Below, piece after piece: positions 19,369-28,883 of a DNA stretch of 64,000 bases. The notes beneath the pieces were generated by a model. It ran no database searches and was not told the origin of the DNA. It saw nothing but the letters and a program-made list of their open reading frames with translations. A program made the translations under genes and the position numbers. Position 1 is the first letter of the stretch. Every line of letters begins with the position of its first letter. The stretch comes from Bdellovibrionales bacterium (GTDB lineage: Bacteria; Bdellovibrionota; Bdellovibrionia; Bdellovibrionales; UBA1609), in the NCBI GenBank assembly GCA_020628165.1, contig JAHDFM010000005.1, forward strand, positions 91,302 to 155,301, written 5' to 3'.

Positions 19369-19404
19369 AGGCACCTACATATAGTTACTAGGTGCCTCTT
19401 TTTG
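19369..19404. terminator. Bidirectional terminator
   Basis: Stem AGGCACCTA (19369-19377) / TAGGTGCCT (19389-19397), followed by CTTTTT on the plus strand and preceded by AATAAA-type sequence. It ends the minus-strand patatin-like gene and the plus-strand remnant. Confidence 0.8.
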
Positions 19405-19416
19405 AATAGAATATAT

Positions 19417-21588
19417 TTACTTATTAGAATTCCACCAGCAACCCACACGGTTACTGACTTCAGCAGATTCACTGCGTAGCTCTCCGTTGTAGCCGTCGTG
19501 AAGGAGTGCTTGGAACGTGGCCTTGATATCTTCTATATTTTTTTGAGCGAATGGATCATAGTCATTCCAGTTTGTGCAGTAAACATCTGTGGCAGAACCA
19601 AGGTATGTTTTTAATGAGCTTCTGTGACTATCGTTGATCCAAGGGTAGTAGAGCTCATACCAGCCAGAAACTTTGGCCTCATCGGATAACTTAAAACATT
19701 GGTCACGTCCGTCGATGTCGTGGTCGTACTTTAAATACTTGGTCCAATCAAAAACTGATAAACTTTGTGATTTTTCGAAATCTGTTTTGTAATCGGCATT
19801 GATCTTAGCATCGGCCAAAGATTTTTTATCTGGTTGTGCAGCTAAACGACTGCTGATGGTTTCTAGCTCACAGCTATCTGGTGAAGGTAATGATTTTAAC
19901 ATAAGTGTTTTGCTGTAACCAGACACGCGCATGTACATGGCCTGACCGAAGCTACTTTCTACATCTTCGCGTGTGATGGTGATGGTCTCTTCGCAGATAT
20001 TTTTGCCATTTTTATCTTTAAGGTCGTTGAGCATTTCAGATGCATCTGGGTTCGACCAACCACCAAAGGAGGCAAGCTTATATGTGCCAGGCTTACCGTC
20101 AATACTGGTTTCAGCCATAAAAGGTTGCATGCTAGTTAAGCCAGGTTCTGCTGGAGATACGGCAATGACATCTTCCCAGGTCGTGTTACCTAGGTTAAAA
20201 AACAATCCGTTTTTTACTCCACCCAGTGAATTAAAATGCTCTTCATTGAAGTGCTTGGTGTAATCTTGGTTGTACCAGTATCCATACTTCAAATGATCAA
20301 TGTGATCTACTGAGTAGCTTGTAATATCTGCTAAGTTAGTTGCTTGTTTGCCGTAGTTTTTATAGGCTTCGAGGTATTCAAAAGCCTTTTGGCCGCTTTC
20401 TTTGAGAACTACAGAAGTTGTAATAACCATGGCTAAAGCCGTTCCAACTTTGTTTTGTGACAACTTATTCAGAGCCACACCACTGTTGATTTGAGCGGGA
20501 ACCTCTTGTTTGTAATACTGATAAACGAGAGCATTGAAGGTGTCTGAGCAAGTAGTTCCTGGTGCAAACCAAACTTGTCGCTTATCACCACTAATTTGAT
20601 TAGGGCAAGCTTGCATGAAGCCCACTAAACTTTTGCTCCAAGAGCCCGAGCAGTTTTTAGAATCGGCTAAACACTCAGGGGTAAGGCTTGGGTGATTGTA
20701 CATGTTCATTGCAGTAGCTAAAAGGTTAGAAAACTTTCTAAAATCAATGATACCAGTTCTAAAAAATAAGAACGGATCATTTTGCGCATCAAACTTTCCA
20801 AACACTTTGAGTGATTCAATTAAGTTATCCAAGCGCACAGCTGTTTCTGGATTTGCCATTAAACCTTGTATACTTTTTTGTACAACCGCGGCTTGCTCCT
20901 CAAGTGTTGATACCGCTGCCAGTTGTTGTTGTGCTTGTTGTAAAGGTCCTAATAACATTAAGTAGTAATTATCAACAATTTGTTGTGCGGCCATCATCAC
21001 ATCACCTAAAGAGCCATAAACAGTGATCAAGTCTTTTTGCAAGGGTCCCAACTTACTATTAATGAGAGCCTGTAACATCTTACCGTCTAGAACTATTGGC
21101 TGACCTTGTTGTTGGCTCGCCTCCATTGATTTTTGCAGCTCTTTCAGTTGCGAAGAACTTTTAATGATCGAAGCCATGGCACCCATGTTAAGCTTTTGAC
21201 TGACTTGAGCAAGGCCCACTTGCAAGTGCGGTAGTACCGACTTGAGTAAAAAGGCAAGCTTGTTAGGTTCAATCTTGTCAGTGTAGCTTTTAATGCTTTC
21301 ATAATCAGAGTTCGCAGGTAATGAATAATTACTTACACCAACTTTTTTAGCCAGTGGACTTTGCGAGAGGCTGTCTAAGATAAATAGTGAAACAGACCCA
21401 GAGCTTCCTCCAGCGCCACCAATTGGCACGGCTTGTTTTTTTTCAATGATGTTAGCCAGTGAACCCCAATGTGCTGGAGCCAATTGGCCATTTCCGCGCA
21501 CAGAAACGCAATACGACGAATCGCTTGCGTTGGCAAAAAGCGGAATTAGGAGTGAGAAAGATGATAATAATATTAGGGCTTTTAACAT
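19417..21588 (-). CDS. Secreted patatin-like protein, catalytic Asp replaced
   Basis: 723 residues with a signal peptide (cleavage after FANA). The mature N-terminus carries a glycine-rich GNGQLAPAHWGSL loop and then GGAGGSSGS, which contains the GxSxG nucleophile elbow (GGSSG) of patatin-like phospholipases. Far downstream, SFGGWSNP aligns with the family DGGxxxNxP, but Phe occupies the place of the catalytic Asp. Several hundred residues of alpha-helical, Gln-rich sequence are inserted between (about 130-260). Either the dyad uses another acid or the protein is not a lipase. AGAGG precedes the ATG. Patatin assignment is tentative. Confidence 0.6.
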   Translation of the reverse strand: MLKALILLSSFSLLIPLFANASDSSYCVSVRGNGQLAPAHWGSLANIIEKKQAVPIGGAGGSSGSVSLFILDSLSQSPLAKKVGVSNYSLPANSDYESIKSYTDKIEPNKLAFLLKSVLPHLQVGLAQVSQKLNMGAMASIIKSSSQLKELQKSMEASQQQGQPIVLDGKMLQALINSKLGPLQKDLITVYGSLGDVMMAAQQIVDNYYLMLLGPLQQAQQQLAAVSTLEEQAAVVQKSIQGLMANPETAVRLDNLIESLKVFGKFDAQNDPFLFFRTGIIDFRKFSNLLATAMNMYNHPSLTPECLADSKNCSGSWSKSLVGFMQACPNQISGDKRQVWFAPGTTCSDTFNALVYQYYKQEVPAQINSGVALNKLSQNKVGTALAMVITTSVVLKESGQKAFEYLEAYKNYGKQATNLADITSYSVDHIDHLKYGYWYNQDYTKHFNEEHFNSLGGVKNGLFFNLGNTTWEDVIAVSPAEPGLTSMQPFMAETSIDGKPGTYKLASFGGWSNPDASEMLNDLKDKNGKNICEETITITREDVESSFGQAMYMRVSGYSKTLMLKSLPSPDSCELETISSRLAAQPDKKSLADAKINADYKTDFEKSQSLSVFDWTKYLKYDHDIDGRDQCFKLSDEAKVSGWYELYYPWINDSHRSSLKTYLGSATDVYCTNWNDYDPFAQKNIEDIKATFQALLHDGYNGELRSESAEVSNRVGCWWNSNK

Positions 21589-21863
21589 AATTGGACCTCT
21601 GTTAATGGGTATTTAGGTGAATTTAATGTTACTAATATAAGTAAAAATGCGTATTTTCTCTACACCAATTCAGTGATTATAAATTACTTTCATAGCTTTA
21701 TAATTTATTCACGGCAGGTGAAGCACTGTAAAAAAAATTATGGTGCAGCAACTCAGCATCTCTTTGGTGCAAAATGAATTTCTGTCTTATACTAAGTCTA
21801 AAGACTAAAATTTTGACGATTTGAAAAATAATCAGCTAGGGGATATAAGTTTGACCCTGTTTT

Positions 21864-22940
21864 TTATTGATAATTGAAATTTAATTTTTTAAGCAACCCC
21901 TCACTTAGTGGCGGAAGGCTTGAACGTGGTATAAAAAACGTAGTCAGCTGAAAGAAATCAGAAAACACTTTGTGTGTCTCAGTTGACTTTTTTAAATACT
22001 CAGCCCCTGAAGATCCGCCAGTTCCCACTTTAGTTCCGAGCATGCGTTTGGCCATAAGGGCATGCTTATAACGCCACTCAGTGAGTGTTTCATCAATGTC
22101 GAGTAAGCGTGTGATCAAGCGAAAGGGCAGTTGAAAAATGGGCTCGTAGCGATACATTTGAATCAAAAGGGCAGCATGAATGGACTCATACGAAAGTCGC
22201 CACTGTCCAGCTGTAACGAGCTCATCGTATTTGCTTTTATCAAACAGGGCCGAAAAGAGTTCTTCGGTTTTTTGAATCTGCAGAAGCTGCTTTTGTTTGA
22301 TTTCGTCGTCGATGAGTTTGTTTCTTTCTGTCAGGTCTTTTTCCTTGTCGAGCATCACTTGCACAGCTTTTTTATAGTCTTGCCAAAAATCAAAACCTTC
22401 ATCTTTTAAAAATGGTGTCCGTTTGAGCCACTTGTCGACACATTCAAACAAAGAGGTTTGACCTTCACTTGCCGACAGTTCAGTTTTGTCTTTATCATTG
22501 AAGGCTTCTTTGTAGTTTGCATTATTGTAAGTGAGTCTTTTTTTAAGTCCCAGTTTGTTCTCAATGAGGCGAAACTGCTGGCTTTGAAAACCACTGGCAG
22601 GGTAAAGCATGTCTCTGAAATCTAAAAAATCAAGAGCCGTCATGGTTTCAAGAACTGGAATTTGCATTTGTAAGAGTTTAAATATCTCCATCATGCGATC
22701 GAGACGGGCAACGATCACCCCCATGCTCTTTTCCTGGACATACTCTTTTGAGAACAACTCTAAAACAGAATCCAGCTCATGCAAGATCTGTTTGAACCAA
22801 AGCTCATACGCCTGGTGAACAACGATGAAAAGCATTTCATCGTGAGCCGGCTTGTTGTACTCGGTGCTCTTCATGTTTTGGCTGGAGAGCAGCTTATCAA
22901 GCTCAAGGTAAGATTTGTAATCAATCGCTGGATACTTCAT
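21864..22940 (-). CDS. kynA: Tryptophan 2,3-dioxygenase
   Basis: Heme enzyme that opens the indole ring of L-tryptophan to N-formylkynurenine, first step of the kynurenine pathway. 358 residues, between bacterial (about 280) and animal (about 400) forms. Family motifs: HDEMLFIVVHQAYELWFKQI with the distal His, LDFLDFRDML-PASGFQSQQFR, and the C-terminal GTGGSSGAEYLKKS, preceded by the likely proximal-histidine stretch RYKHALMAKRMLG. Last gene of a four-gene minus-strand unit, 27 bp after the VOC gene. The formamidase-like enzyme for the next step is at 9.1 kb. Confidence 0.95.
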   Translation of the reverse strand: MKYPAIDYKSYLELDKLLSSQNMKSTEYNKPAHDEMLFIVVHQAYELWFKQILHELDSVLELFSKEYVQEKSMGVIVARLDRMMEIFKLLQMQIPVLETMTALDFLDFRDMLYPASGFQSQQFRLIENKLGLKKRLTYNNANYKEAFNDKDKTELSASEGQTSLFECVDKWLKRTPFLKDEGFDFWQDYKKAVQVMLDKEKDLTERNKLIDDEIKQKQLLQIQKTEELFSALFDKSKYDELVTAGQWRLSYESIHAALLIQMYRYEPIFQLPFRLITRLLDIDETLTEWRYKHALMAKRMLGTKVGTGGSSGAEYLKKSTETHKVFSDFFQLTTFFIPRSSLPPLSEGLLKKLNFNYQ

Positions 22941-22967
22941 AAATTTGTCCTTTTATACAACTATAAA

Positions 22968-23345
22968 CTAGGGCAAAGGGGAGTAAATGTCTACCTGAGT
23001 TCCCTCAGGGCCTTTAACAACGGCGTACCGCTGACCCCAAAAAGCGTCCCAAGGCTCTTTGCTGACTGCATAATTAGAATCTTTCAATTTTTTAACTAAA
23101 TCGTCAACAGCTTGGGGAGTGTTTTGTTCAAAGCAAAATGAAATGTGGGAGCTTTCTGGCCTCACATATTCAGGGTTTATTTTTTTCATGAGATCTAAAG
23201 AATCAATCATGATGCGCATACCGTTGTCTAATTGGCACTCGTAGTGATCTTCACTAAACGATTTAAAGGTTAAACCCAGTTGGTTATAAAATGCTAGGCT
23301 TTTTTCAATGTTGTTGCTGACGATCCCGATGGCTCCTAGTTTCAT
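22968..23345 (-). CDS. VOC (glyoxalase/dioxygenase fold) family protein
   Basis: 125 residues with the paired beta-alpha-beta pattern of vicinal oxygen chelate proteins: KLGAIGIVSNNIEKSLAFYNQLG at the start, SHISFCFE in the middle, and WDAFWGQRYAVVKGPEGTQVDIY near the end. Probable metal ligands are in the ISFCFE and TQVDIY strands, but His/Glu pairing is incomplete. Substrate unknown. Its start lies 41 bp inside the 3' end of the threonine aldolase-family gene, so the two are translated from overlapping frames. Confidence 0.82.
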   Translation of the reverse strand: MKLGAIGIVSNNIEKSLAFYNQLGLTFKSFSEDHYECQLDNGMRIMIDSLDLMKKINPEYVRPESSHISFCFEQNTPQAVDDLVKKLKDSNYAVSKEPWDAFWGQRYAVVKGPEGTQVDIYSPLP

Positions 23346-24372
23346 GTTGTTCTCCTCTCAGTTGTGTTTTTATAGTTAAAAGATGATCATAAAAAGCATC
23401 AATGTGCTCTTTGGTGGAATCAAACGACAGCATGAGCCTGGCTTCAAATGTGGTTTCATTCCAGATGTAAAAAAAGAATTTTTCGCGCAAAGGTTTTACC
23501 CACTTTTGAGGTATTTCGACAAACACAGAGTTTGCTTGTACTTTTTGAGTGATACGCAGCTCAGGCACCGTGAGTAATTTACTTTCTAAGTATTTCGCAA
23601 GTTCCACTCCATTGCGAGCAATGTCAGTATGTAAATCAGTGCCAAATAATTCTAAAAATTGTGCCGCTAAAAAACGCATTTTGGAGGGCAGTTGCAACGT
23701 CTGCTTACGAATGAATTTAAACTCCGGGTGGTCGCCAAACAACACCACAGCTTCGCCAAATAGCATTCCATTTTTGGTGCCCCCAAATGAAAGCGCGTCG
23801 ACTCCAGAGCAAATTTCTTGCATGCTTTTTTGTAAAACGTAAGGGGCATAAATGAACCTTGCGCCATCGATGTGTAAAAATAAATCGTATTTTTTGCAAG
23901 TGGCTTTGATCGCCTCTAGCTCTGCAAAAGAGTACATGGTTCCAAGTTCAGTTGGTAAAGTGAGACTGACCACTTTAATTTGAGAATAGTGTTGATCACC
24001 TCTGCGGATGAGATGCTTTTCAATGGCCTCTGGTGTGAGCTTTGCATCTGGAGTGTTCACGTGAATCACTTTACAGCCAATGTGTTGTTCCGGAGCTCCA
24101 CACTCATCAACGTTAAGGTGAGCATCACCGGCACATAAAATAGCGTGATGGCTTTTGATTAAGCTTTTTAAACAAAGTACATTCGCAGCGGAGCCATTAA
24201 ATACAAAGTAACTGTTTGAGTGCTCGCCAAAGATTTTTTTAAACAACTTTTTAGCAGCAACTGTTGTGGGGTCAGTCCCGTAACTCGGGGCGTGTCCAGT
24301 GTTTATATTGTTGAGTGCAGTTAAAATTTGAGGGTGAACCCCTGAGTGATTGTCACTTCCTAAACTGATCAT
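23305..24372 (-). CDS. ltaE: Threonine aldolase family PLP enzyme
   Basis: 355 residues of the beta-eliminating lyase/threonine aldolase family (fold type I). Visible features: SDNHSGVHPQILTAL at the start, HLNVDECGAPE, the DGARFIYAPYV segment with the cofactor Asp, and SFGGTKNGM holding the lysine that binds PLP. Expected reaction: L-threonine or allo-threonine to glycine and acetaldehyde, though kynurenine-related or other amino-acid lyase activity cannot be excluded given the operon. ATGA overlap with the upstream arginase-family gene. Confidence 0.85.
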   Translation of the reverse strand: MISLGSDNHSGVHPQILTALNNINTGHAPSYGTDPTTVAAKKLFKKIFGEHSNSYFVFNGSAANVLCLKSLIKSHHAILCAGDAHLNVDECGAPEQHIGCKVIHVNTPDAKLTPEAIEKHLIRRGDQHYSQIKVVSLTLPTELGTMYSFAELEAIKATCKKYDLFLHIDGARFIYAPYVLQKSMQEICSGVDALSFGGTKNGMLFGEAVVLFGDHPEFKFIRKQTLQLPSKMRFLAAQFLELFGTDLHTDIARNGVELAKYLESKLLTVPELRITQKVQANSVFVEIPQKWVKPLREKFFFYIWNETTFEARLMLSFDSTKEHIDAFYDHLLTIKTQLRGEQHETRSHRDRQQQH

Positions 24373-25301
24373 TTTAAATACCTATATATAATTTGAGCCA
24401 CAAGTTTGCTAGTTCTGTCATCGAGGTCAAGTGGCGGGGAAAGTTCATAAACACCTAAGTTAGTAATATTTAATCGCGAACGGATCACTTCAAACCATCT
24501 TAAAAAAGGTTCAGGGTGAAGGCCTGTAGGCCAAGCTTGCGAACAGCCCATGGCAAAACTCGAACTAAAGGCATCTATGTCGACACTTAAAAAGCAAGGT
24601 CGTTTTTTTAACAGTGCTGATCCTAAAAATTGATTGCAAGCCTGTTCAAAAGTGTCTCCACTTGTCATGAGCTCATCATAGCTTAAGATATGTCCTCCTT
24701 TATTTATGAGCCAATCGACATGACTTTTACTGTTGCACTGACTTTGAATGCCAATTTCAAAAAAATCAAAATGGTCGAACTCTTGCAATAACCGGTAAAA
24801 TGGGGTGCCACTAGTTAGACCTTTATCTAAAGGCCGCACATCTAAGTGGGCATCAATGTTAATAATGATAGGTTTTAATTGTGAATTTGCATGTTGCTCT
24901 AAAAAAGCAGCCCCGTCAGGATATGCGTAGTCATGGCCACCACCAATGCTAATCACTTTTTTGTTTTGAGTTAAGAGCTCGTTAACAGCCTCTTTGCCTT
25001 TTTCGTGGTTGTTACCAATATCATCGCTGATTTTAAGGTTACCAACATCGTGCAAATGGATTTTTTTTTGCGAAAACGGGTTGCGGGTCATTTTATAAAG
25101 GTATTTTCTTGCTCGGTCAGGTCCAAAGGCAGCACCAACTCTGCCACCATTGAGGTGTATCCCTTGGTCATCAGGATAGCCAAGAAGGGCAAAATCACTG
25201 TCAGCAAGGCTCTGCAGCTGATCGCCAAGTCTTTGATCGCTAGGAGCCTTAGAGCTTACGTATCCGTCTGTAACTAATGGAGTAAAGTCTGAAATCGCCA
25301 T
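24369..25301 (-). CDS. Arginase/agmatinase/formimidoylglutamase family protein
   Basis: 310 residues. All dinuclear-metal motifs of the ureohydrolase superfamily are present: GGGHDYAYPDG, NIDAHLDVRP and SVDIDAFSSSFA. The N-terminal GYPDDQGIHLNGGRVGAAFG resembles formimidoylglutamase-type members more than classical arginases. Substrate therefore likely a guanidino or formimino compound, not settled. First gene of the minus-strand unit with the aldolase, VOC and TDO genes, which points to amino-acid catabolism. Confidence 0.85.
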   Translation of the reverse strand: MAISDFTPLVTDGYVSSKAPSDQRLGDQLQSLADSDFALLGYPDDQGIHLNGGRVGAAFGPDRARKYLYKMTRNPFSQKKIHLHDVGNLKISDDIGNNHEKGKEAVNELLTQNKKVISIGGGHDYAYPDGAAFLEQHANSQLKPIIINIDAHLDVRPLDKGLTSGTPFYRLLQEFDHFDFFEIGIQSQCNSKSHVDWLINKGGHILSYDELMTSGDTFEQACNQFLGSALLKKRPCFLSVDIDAFSSSFAMGCSQAWPTGLHPEPFLRWFEVIRSRLNITNLGVYELSPPLDLDDRTSKLVAQIIYRYLK

Positions 25302-25391
25302 GAGGACTTACATAACCTTCTTTTGAGAAATAGTGAATGACGCCATGTGCATTAATGTCTGCAGCAACCCTTGCTAAGTTGGACGAACGTT

Positions 25392-25829
25392 ATGACTGAA
25401 ATCACTTTAAGAAATCGTATTAAAAAATTCTCTCTTGCCGAAGTGGCTGAAAAATTGTTTTCACCAACAACACTGTCAGACAGTTTAGCCCAGAGCTTTG
25501 AAGTGTCTGATCTAGTGGCACCGAAAGAGCTTGTCAAAGGCTCTGAAATCACTATGACCATGAAGCGTTTTAATTTTATATGTCCTGCTGAGTTTGAGGT
25601 GATTGAGCTTGGGGAGGACAATATGACCTATGTGCAAACCAAAGGCATTTTAAAAAGCTGGCAACACAAAATGCGACTCATTCAAAAAGATGAGGCCATC
25701 GAGTTGCAAGATCATATTAAATACGAAATGCCTTTTGGAATTTTTGGGCATTTGACCAACGACCTCTATTTTCGAGCAGAAGTGAAAGATATTTTTTATA
25801 AGCGCCTCAAAGCGCTTGGCTTGCGCTAA
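25392..25829 (+). CDS. SRPBCC (START-like) family protein
   Basis: About 145 residues from the ATG at 25392; a TTG at 25371 in the same frame is an alternative. Neither has a clear Shine-Dalgarno. The pattern fits the SRPBCC/coenzyme Q-binding helix-grip fold: an LFSPTTLSDSL helix, GSEITMTMKRF strand, then QKDEAIELQDHIKYEMPFGIFG and a long final helix. Such proteins bind hydrophobic ligands; the ligand is unknown. It is divergent from the arginase-family operon. Confidence 0.65.
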   Translation: MTEITLRNRIKKFSLAEVAEKLFSPTTLSDSLAQSFEVSDLVAPKELVKGSEITMTMKRFNFICPAEFEVIELGEDNMTYVQTKGILKSWQHKMRLIQKDEAIELQDHIKYEMPFGIFGHLTNDLYFRAEVKDIFYKRLKALGLR

Positions 25830-26135
25830 CCTAGTTTGAATTTTCCGAAAACCTTATTTTAAACTAAATCTCAAAAAATTTTTAGCCGGCTGAATCCAAT
25901 ATTTTATAGCATTCAGATTTTTCAGTTAAAATAGGTTTGAATCTATAGAAAATATCTTCACTATCGTTTGAAATCACGCAGTGATACTTTACCTGCATTA
26001 ATAGGTGACTTCAGTACTTAGAGCTAGTGATTCAAAAAATACTTATTCTCTTTTCTATATTTATATAAAATAAAAAATGTGTTTTTTTGTTTAAAAAAAA
26101 TAGTTTATAGCATTTTCTTAGCAAGAAGGATCAAT
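25830..26135. other. 306-bp gap upstream of the GH16 gene
   Basis: AT-rich sequence with no gene that I can support. AGAAGGA at 26124-26130 is the ribosome binding site of the downstream lipoprotein. No clear sigma-54 or sigma-70 pair was found. Confidence 0.4.
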
Positions 26136-27794
26136 ATGTCATTAACAATCTTTCGTCATTTATCAATTGGCATTTTAATTATCAGTTCGCTAGCTTCATG
26201 CTCACATATACGCAAAAATCTACATACGAATATTAAAAAAAATGACAGGAGACTGGCTGCAGTTGCTACACCAGAAATCATTTCTATTGATAAAGTTGGC
26301 TCAAATGAAATGCAAATCATTTGGGGAGAAGGTTTTTTGGAAGGGAGTAATCCTTTTAATAAATTTGCTATTCTCTTTGATGGGACTAAATGGGCTGATG
26401 TTAACACAGATCAAGACATTTCAACTGTAAATGGAAAAAGAAGGTACTCCAAAAAATTTGCTGTTGATGTGAATAGGACCTATAAAGTAGAAATTCAGGC
26501 GAGAAACACTGATTATAATGATTATTCGGCAAAAATTTGTAAATTAGTGCGTTTAAGTGATGGAACAAATAACGACTGCACAAATCAAGGGCTTGAGTCA
26601 TCTGTTCCACTAAATAATAACTCTGCAGCTACCACAACTTCACCGGCGACGACTCAATTCATAAGCAATGATAACTCAACAGCTCCTCAAGGTTATATTC
26701 TCATGTTTCAAGACGAGTTTAACCAGCCTTCAGGTGGAAGTGAAAACTTGAACAGACAGTTATGGAACACTCAATTGCGTTGGGATGGAGACTACAATGG
26801 CAGTTGGTATGAATATCGTGTGATTAATAAAGAAAGACAATTTTATCTGAATCCATTTTCAGATCACGAAGCTATGAAAAATGCTGTATTAATGCACGGC
26901 GATCCTTTTGAATTCACTGGCTCGACGTTAAAAATAAAAGCTAGAAAAAACAGTGCATTCAATAAGTCGAACAGAGGAGAAATAGAGAGTTTTTTAAACA
27001 AAGGTCACGGTCAACTTAATGAAGTGTTTATGTATCAACCTTTCTTATCAGGCGCTTTGTCTACTTACGATAAGTTTTATACTACTTATGGTTATTACGA
27101 AGCGAGAATAAAGTTACCAAATGTGAAAGGGACCTTTCCTGCATTTTGGTTACATCACCAAAAGCGCAAAAGCGAAGGGTCTCGGCGAACAGAAATTGAT
27201 ATTATGGAAAATATTGGCAATCCACAAAGGCTTTATGCAACTTACCATCAAATTGTTGGTGGACAAGGTCCAATGAATCGCTATGTCAATGGCCAGGTGG
27301 TGAAGAACCTCCACGGTGAGCCGGGTGAATATATTTTAGATGAAAACGGACAGTTAAAACCGACCTCACAAACAAAGCCTAAAAGAGGTGGAGAGCGTGT
27401 GGGAGAAATTTATGATGAAGAGGGCTTTAATGGTTTTCATGTTTATGCTGTTGATTGGTCACCAGAACGAATCATTTGGTATTATGATGGCATTGAAGTT
27501 GGTCGTCTTGAGAATTGGAGTTTGCCTGACCCAATCACGGACGAAAATGGAAATGTTGTGCAAGAGAATAGCCAAAATAATATTGGAAACGAGGAGCTTT
27601 ATATTATTTTAAATTTGGCGATGGGAGGCAGTTGGCTTTCAGGAAGTCCTTATGCAGGTGGCATCGGTTATCCTTTTCCTTATCAGCCAGATTCTTCTCA
27701 GCCTTATTCTGACTATGACAACTTTCAAGAAACAGCCATGGAAATTGATTGGGTGCGTGCTTGGTGTAAAAGTGAGCATTGCCCTAATAGATAG
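26136..27794 (+). CDS. GH16 family beta-glucanase lipoprotein
   Basis: 552 residues from the ATG at 26136, chosen because AGAAGGA lies 5 bp upstream and because it gives a proper lipoprotein signal (LIISSLASC, Cys about 23). An FN3-like domain covers roughly 45-140, then a Ser/Thr-rich linker. The catalytic domain carries the GH16 signature EIDIMENIG (two Glu and the Asp between), preceded by GTFPAFWLHH, and the family's VDWSPERIIWYYDG. GH16 enzymes cut beta-1,3 or mixed-linked glucans such as laminarin, or galactans; the substrate is not resolved. Expected on the cell surface. Confidence 0.9.
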   Translation: MSLTIFRHLSIGILIISSLASCSHIRKNLHTNIKKNDRRLAAVATPEIISIDKVGSNEMQIIWGEGFLEGSNPFNKFAILFDGTKWADVNTDQDISTVNGKRRYSKKFAVDVNRTYKVEIQARNTDYNDYSAKICKLVRLSDGTNNDCTNQGLESSVPLNNNSAATTTSPATTQFISNDNSTAPQGYILMFQDEFNQPSGGSENLNRQLWNTQLRWDGDYNGSWYEYRVINKERQFYLNPFSDHEAMKNAVLMHGDPFEFTGSTLKIKARKNSAFNKSNRGEIESFLNKGHGQLNEVFMYQPFLSGALSTYDKFYTTYGYYEARIKLPNVKGTFPAFWLHHQKRKSEGSRRTEIDIMENIGNPQRLYATYHQIVGGQGPMNRYVNGQVVKNLHGEPGEYILDENGQLKPTSQTKPKRGGERVGEIYDEEGFNGFHVYAVDWSPERIIWYYDGIEVGRLENWSLPDPITDENGNVVQENSQNNIGNEELYIILNLAMGGSWLSGSPYAGGIGYPFPYQPDSSQPYSDYDNFQETAMEIDWVRAWCKSEHCPNR

Positions 27795-27928
27795 GTGGTT
27801 GTTAAAATTTATTTAATTTATTTGTTGGGACAACGTGAAAGAATAGAAAGCTGCCATATCTTGTGCGATGGCCTTTAAGGACACGGATTGTGTTCATCTG
27901 AATGGTGTAGCAGAGGTCTAAGTTACTT

Positions 27929-28726
27929 CTAATGTGTGGCTTTAAATTTCAAGAACTTACTGAGTAATTGAGCGATCAATACATAAGTTATGGAAGCTAA
28001 AACTAGCCACATGGCAGAAATAGCGTAAAAGAGATCAGGAGCGTCCATGAGTGTCGTCATCAATGAGTCCTGATAATAAAAAAACCATTTTTGGTGTCTT
28101 TGAGGAAAAGCGACCTCGTGAAGAAAGTCGTAAATAGGCTCTGGTCTAATGACTACGACCGCAACTAAAAAGCTGACTAACAAAAGCCCGAGCTGCTTTA
28201 AAAAAAGAGACAAGCTTGGCATTGCTAAATTTTTCCATCTTACAAATGCAATACATAAAAGAAGCATCACGCAAGCCACCCATCCCATTTTGTTTGCTTT
28301 TGAAATCAGGGCAGAAACATCTTTGAGGTGCACGACTTCGTTTTGTTCTAATAGTGGAGCCTTAGACTTGTACATGGAATTAAATGTGATGTCTTTTAAA
28401 CCTGCACCTTCATTATTAACAGCAGAGTTAATTTGTTCAAAAAGATAAACATGGGCGGCTTTGTCTAATTGTTCTAAACCTTTTTTGCCGCGCCGATTTT
28501 GCGGACCGTATTCAGCGATATGCTCATTGATGTTTAAAATATCATACCATAGGCTGTAGCCATAATTGACCGCTGTAATTAGTTTCCATGCAATGAAAAT
28601 AGATGTGAACACTGCAAAGAGGATGACTGCTGTTTGTGTTATATTATTTAATGAGATCCACTTAAAAATGTGTTCACTCCCAGTGAAAGAATTAAATGCA
28701 TTGGATGGATCATTTAAGCTCTGCAA
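27929..28726 (-). CDS. Polytopic membrane protein of unknown function
   Basis: 265 residues with four hydrophobic segments at about 33-53 (AVILFAVFTSIFIAWKL), 148-165, 173-194 and 235-256. The segment between the first and second is about 95 residues, charged, presumably outside or inside the membrane as a domain. I do not recognise the family, and the neighbours on both sides are unrelated single genes. Confidence 0.6.
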   Translation of the reverse strand: MQSLNDPSNAFNSFTGSEHIFKWISLNNITQTAVILFAVFTSIFIAWKLITAVNYGYSLWYDILNINEHIAEYGPQNRRGKKGLEQLDKAAHVYLFEQINSAVNNEGAGLKDITFNSMYKSKAPLLEQNEVVHLKDVSALISKANKMGWVACVMLLLCIAFVRWKNLAMPSLSLFLKQLGLLLVSFLVAVVVIRPEPIYDFLHEVAFPQRHQKWFFYYQDSLMTTLMDAPDLFYAISAMWLVLASITYVLIAQLLSKFLKFKATH

Positions 28727-28826
28727 TTTTCTAGCTGAGCAACTTTTAAATTAAGACACCCTTTTTAATTTTACGTTTTCCGATGCAATTGTCTACAATA
28801 GAGATATAAATTTAACGTAGATTTGT

Positions 28827-28863
28827 AAAAAAAAAGCCTGACTCAAAACAGTCAGGCTTTTTC
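28827..28863. terminator. Bidirectional terminator
   Basis: Stem GCCTGACT (28836-28843) / AGTCAGGC (28850-28857), flanked by nine A residues on the left and five T residues on the right. It ends the minus-strand Ig-like lipoprotein gene. Confidence 0.88.
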
Positions 28864-28883
28864 ACACAATATTTTAAATGAGC

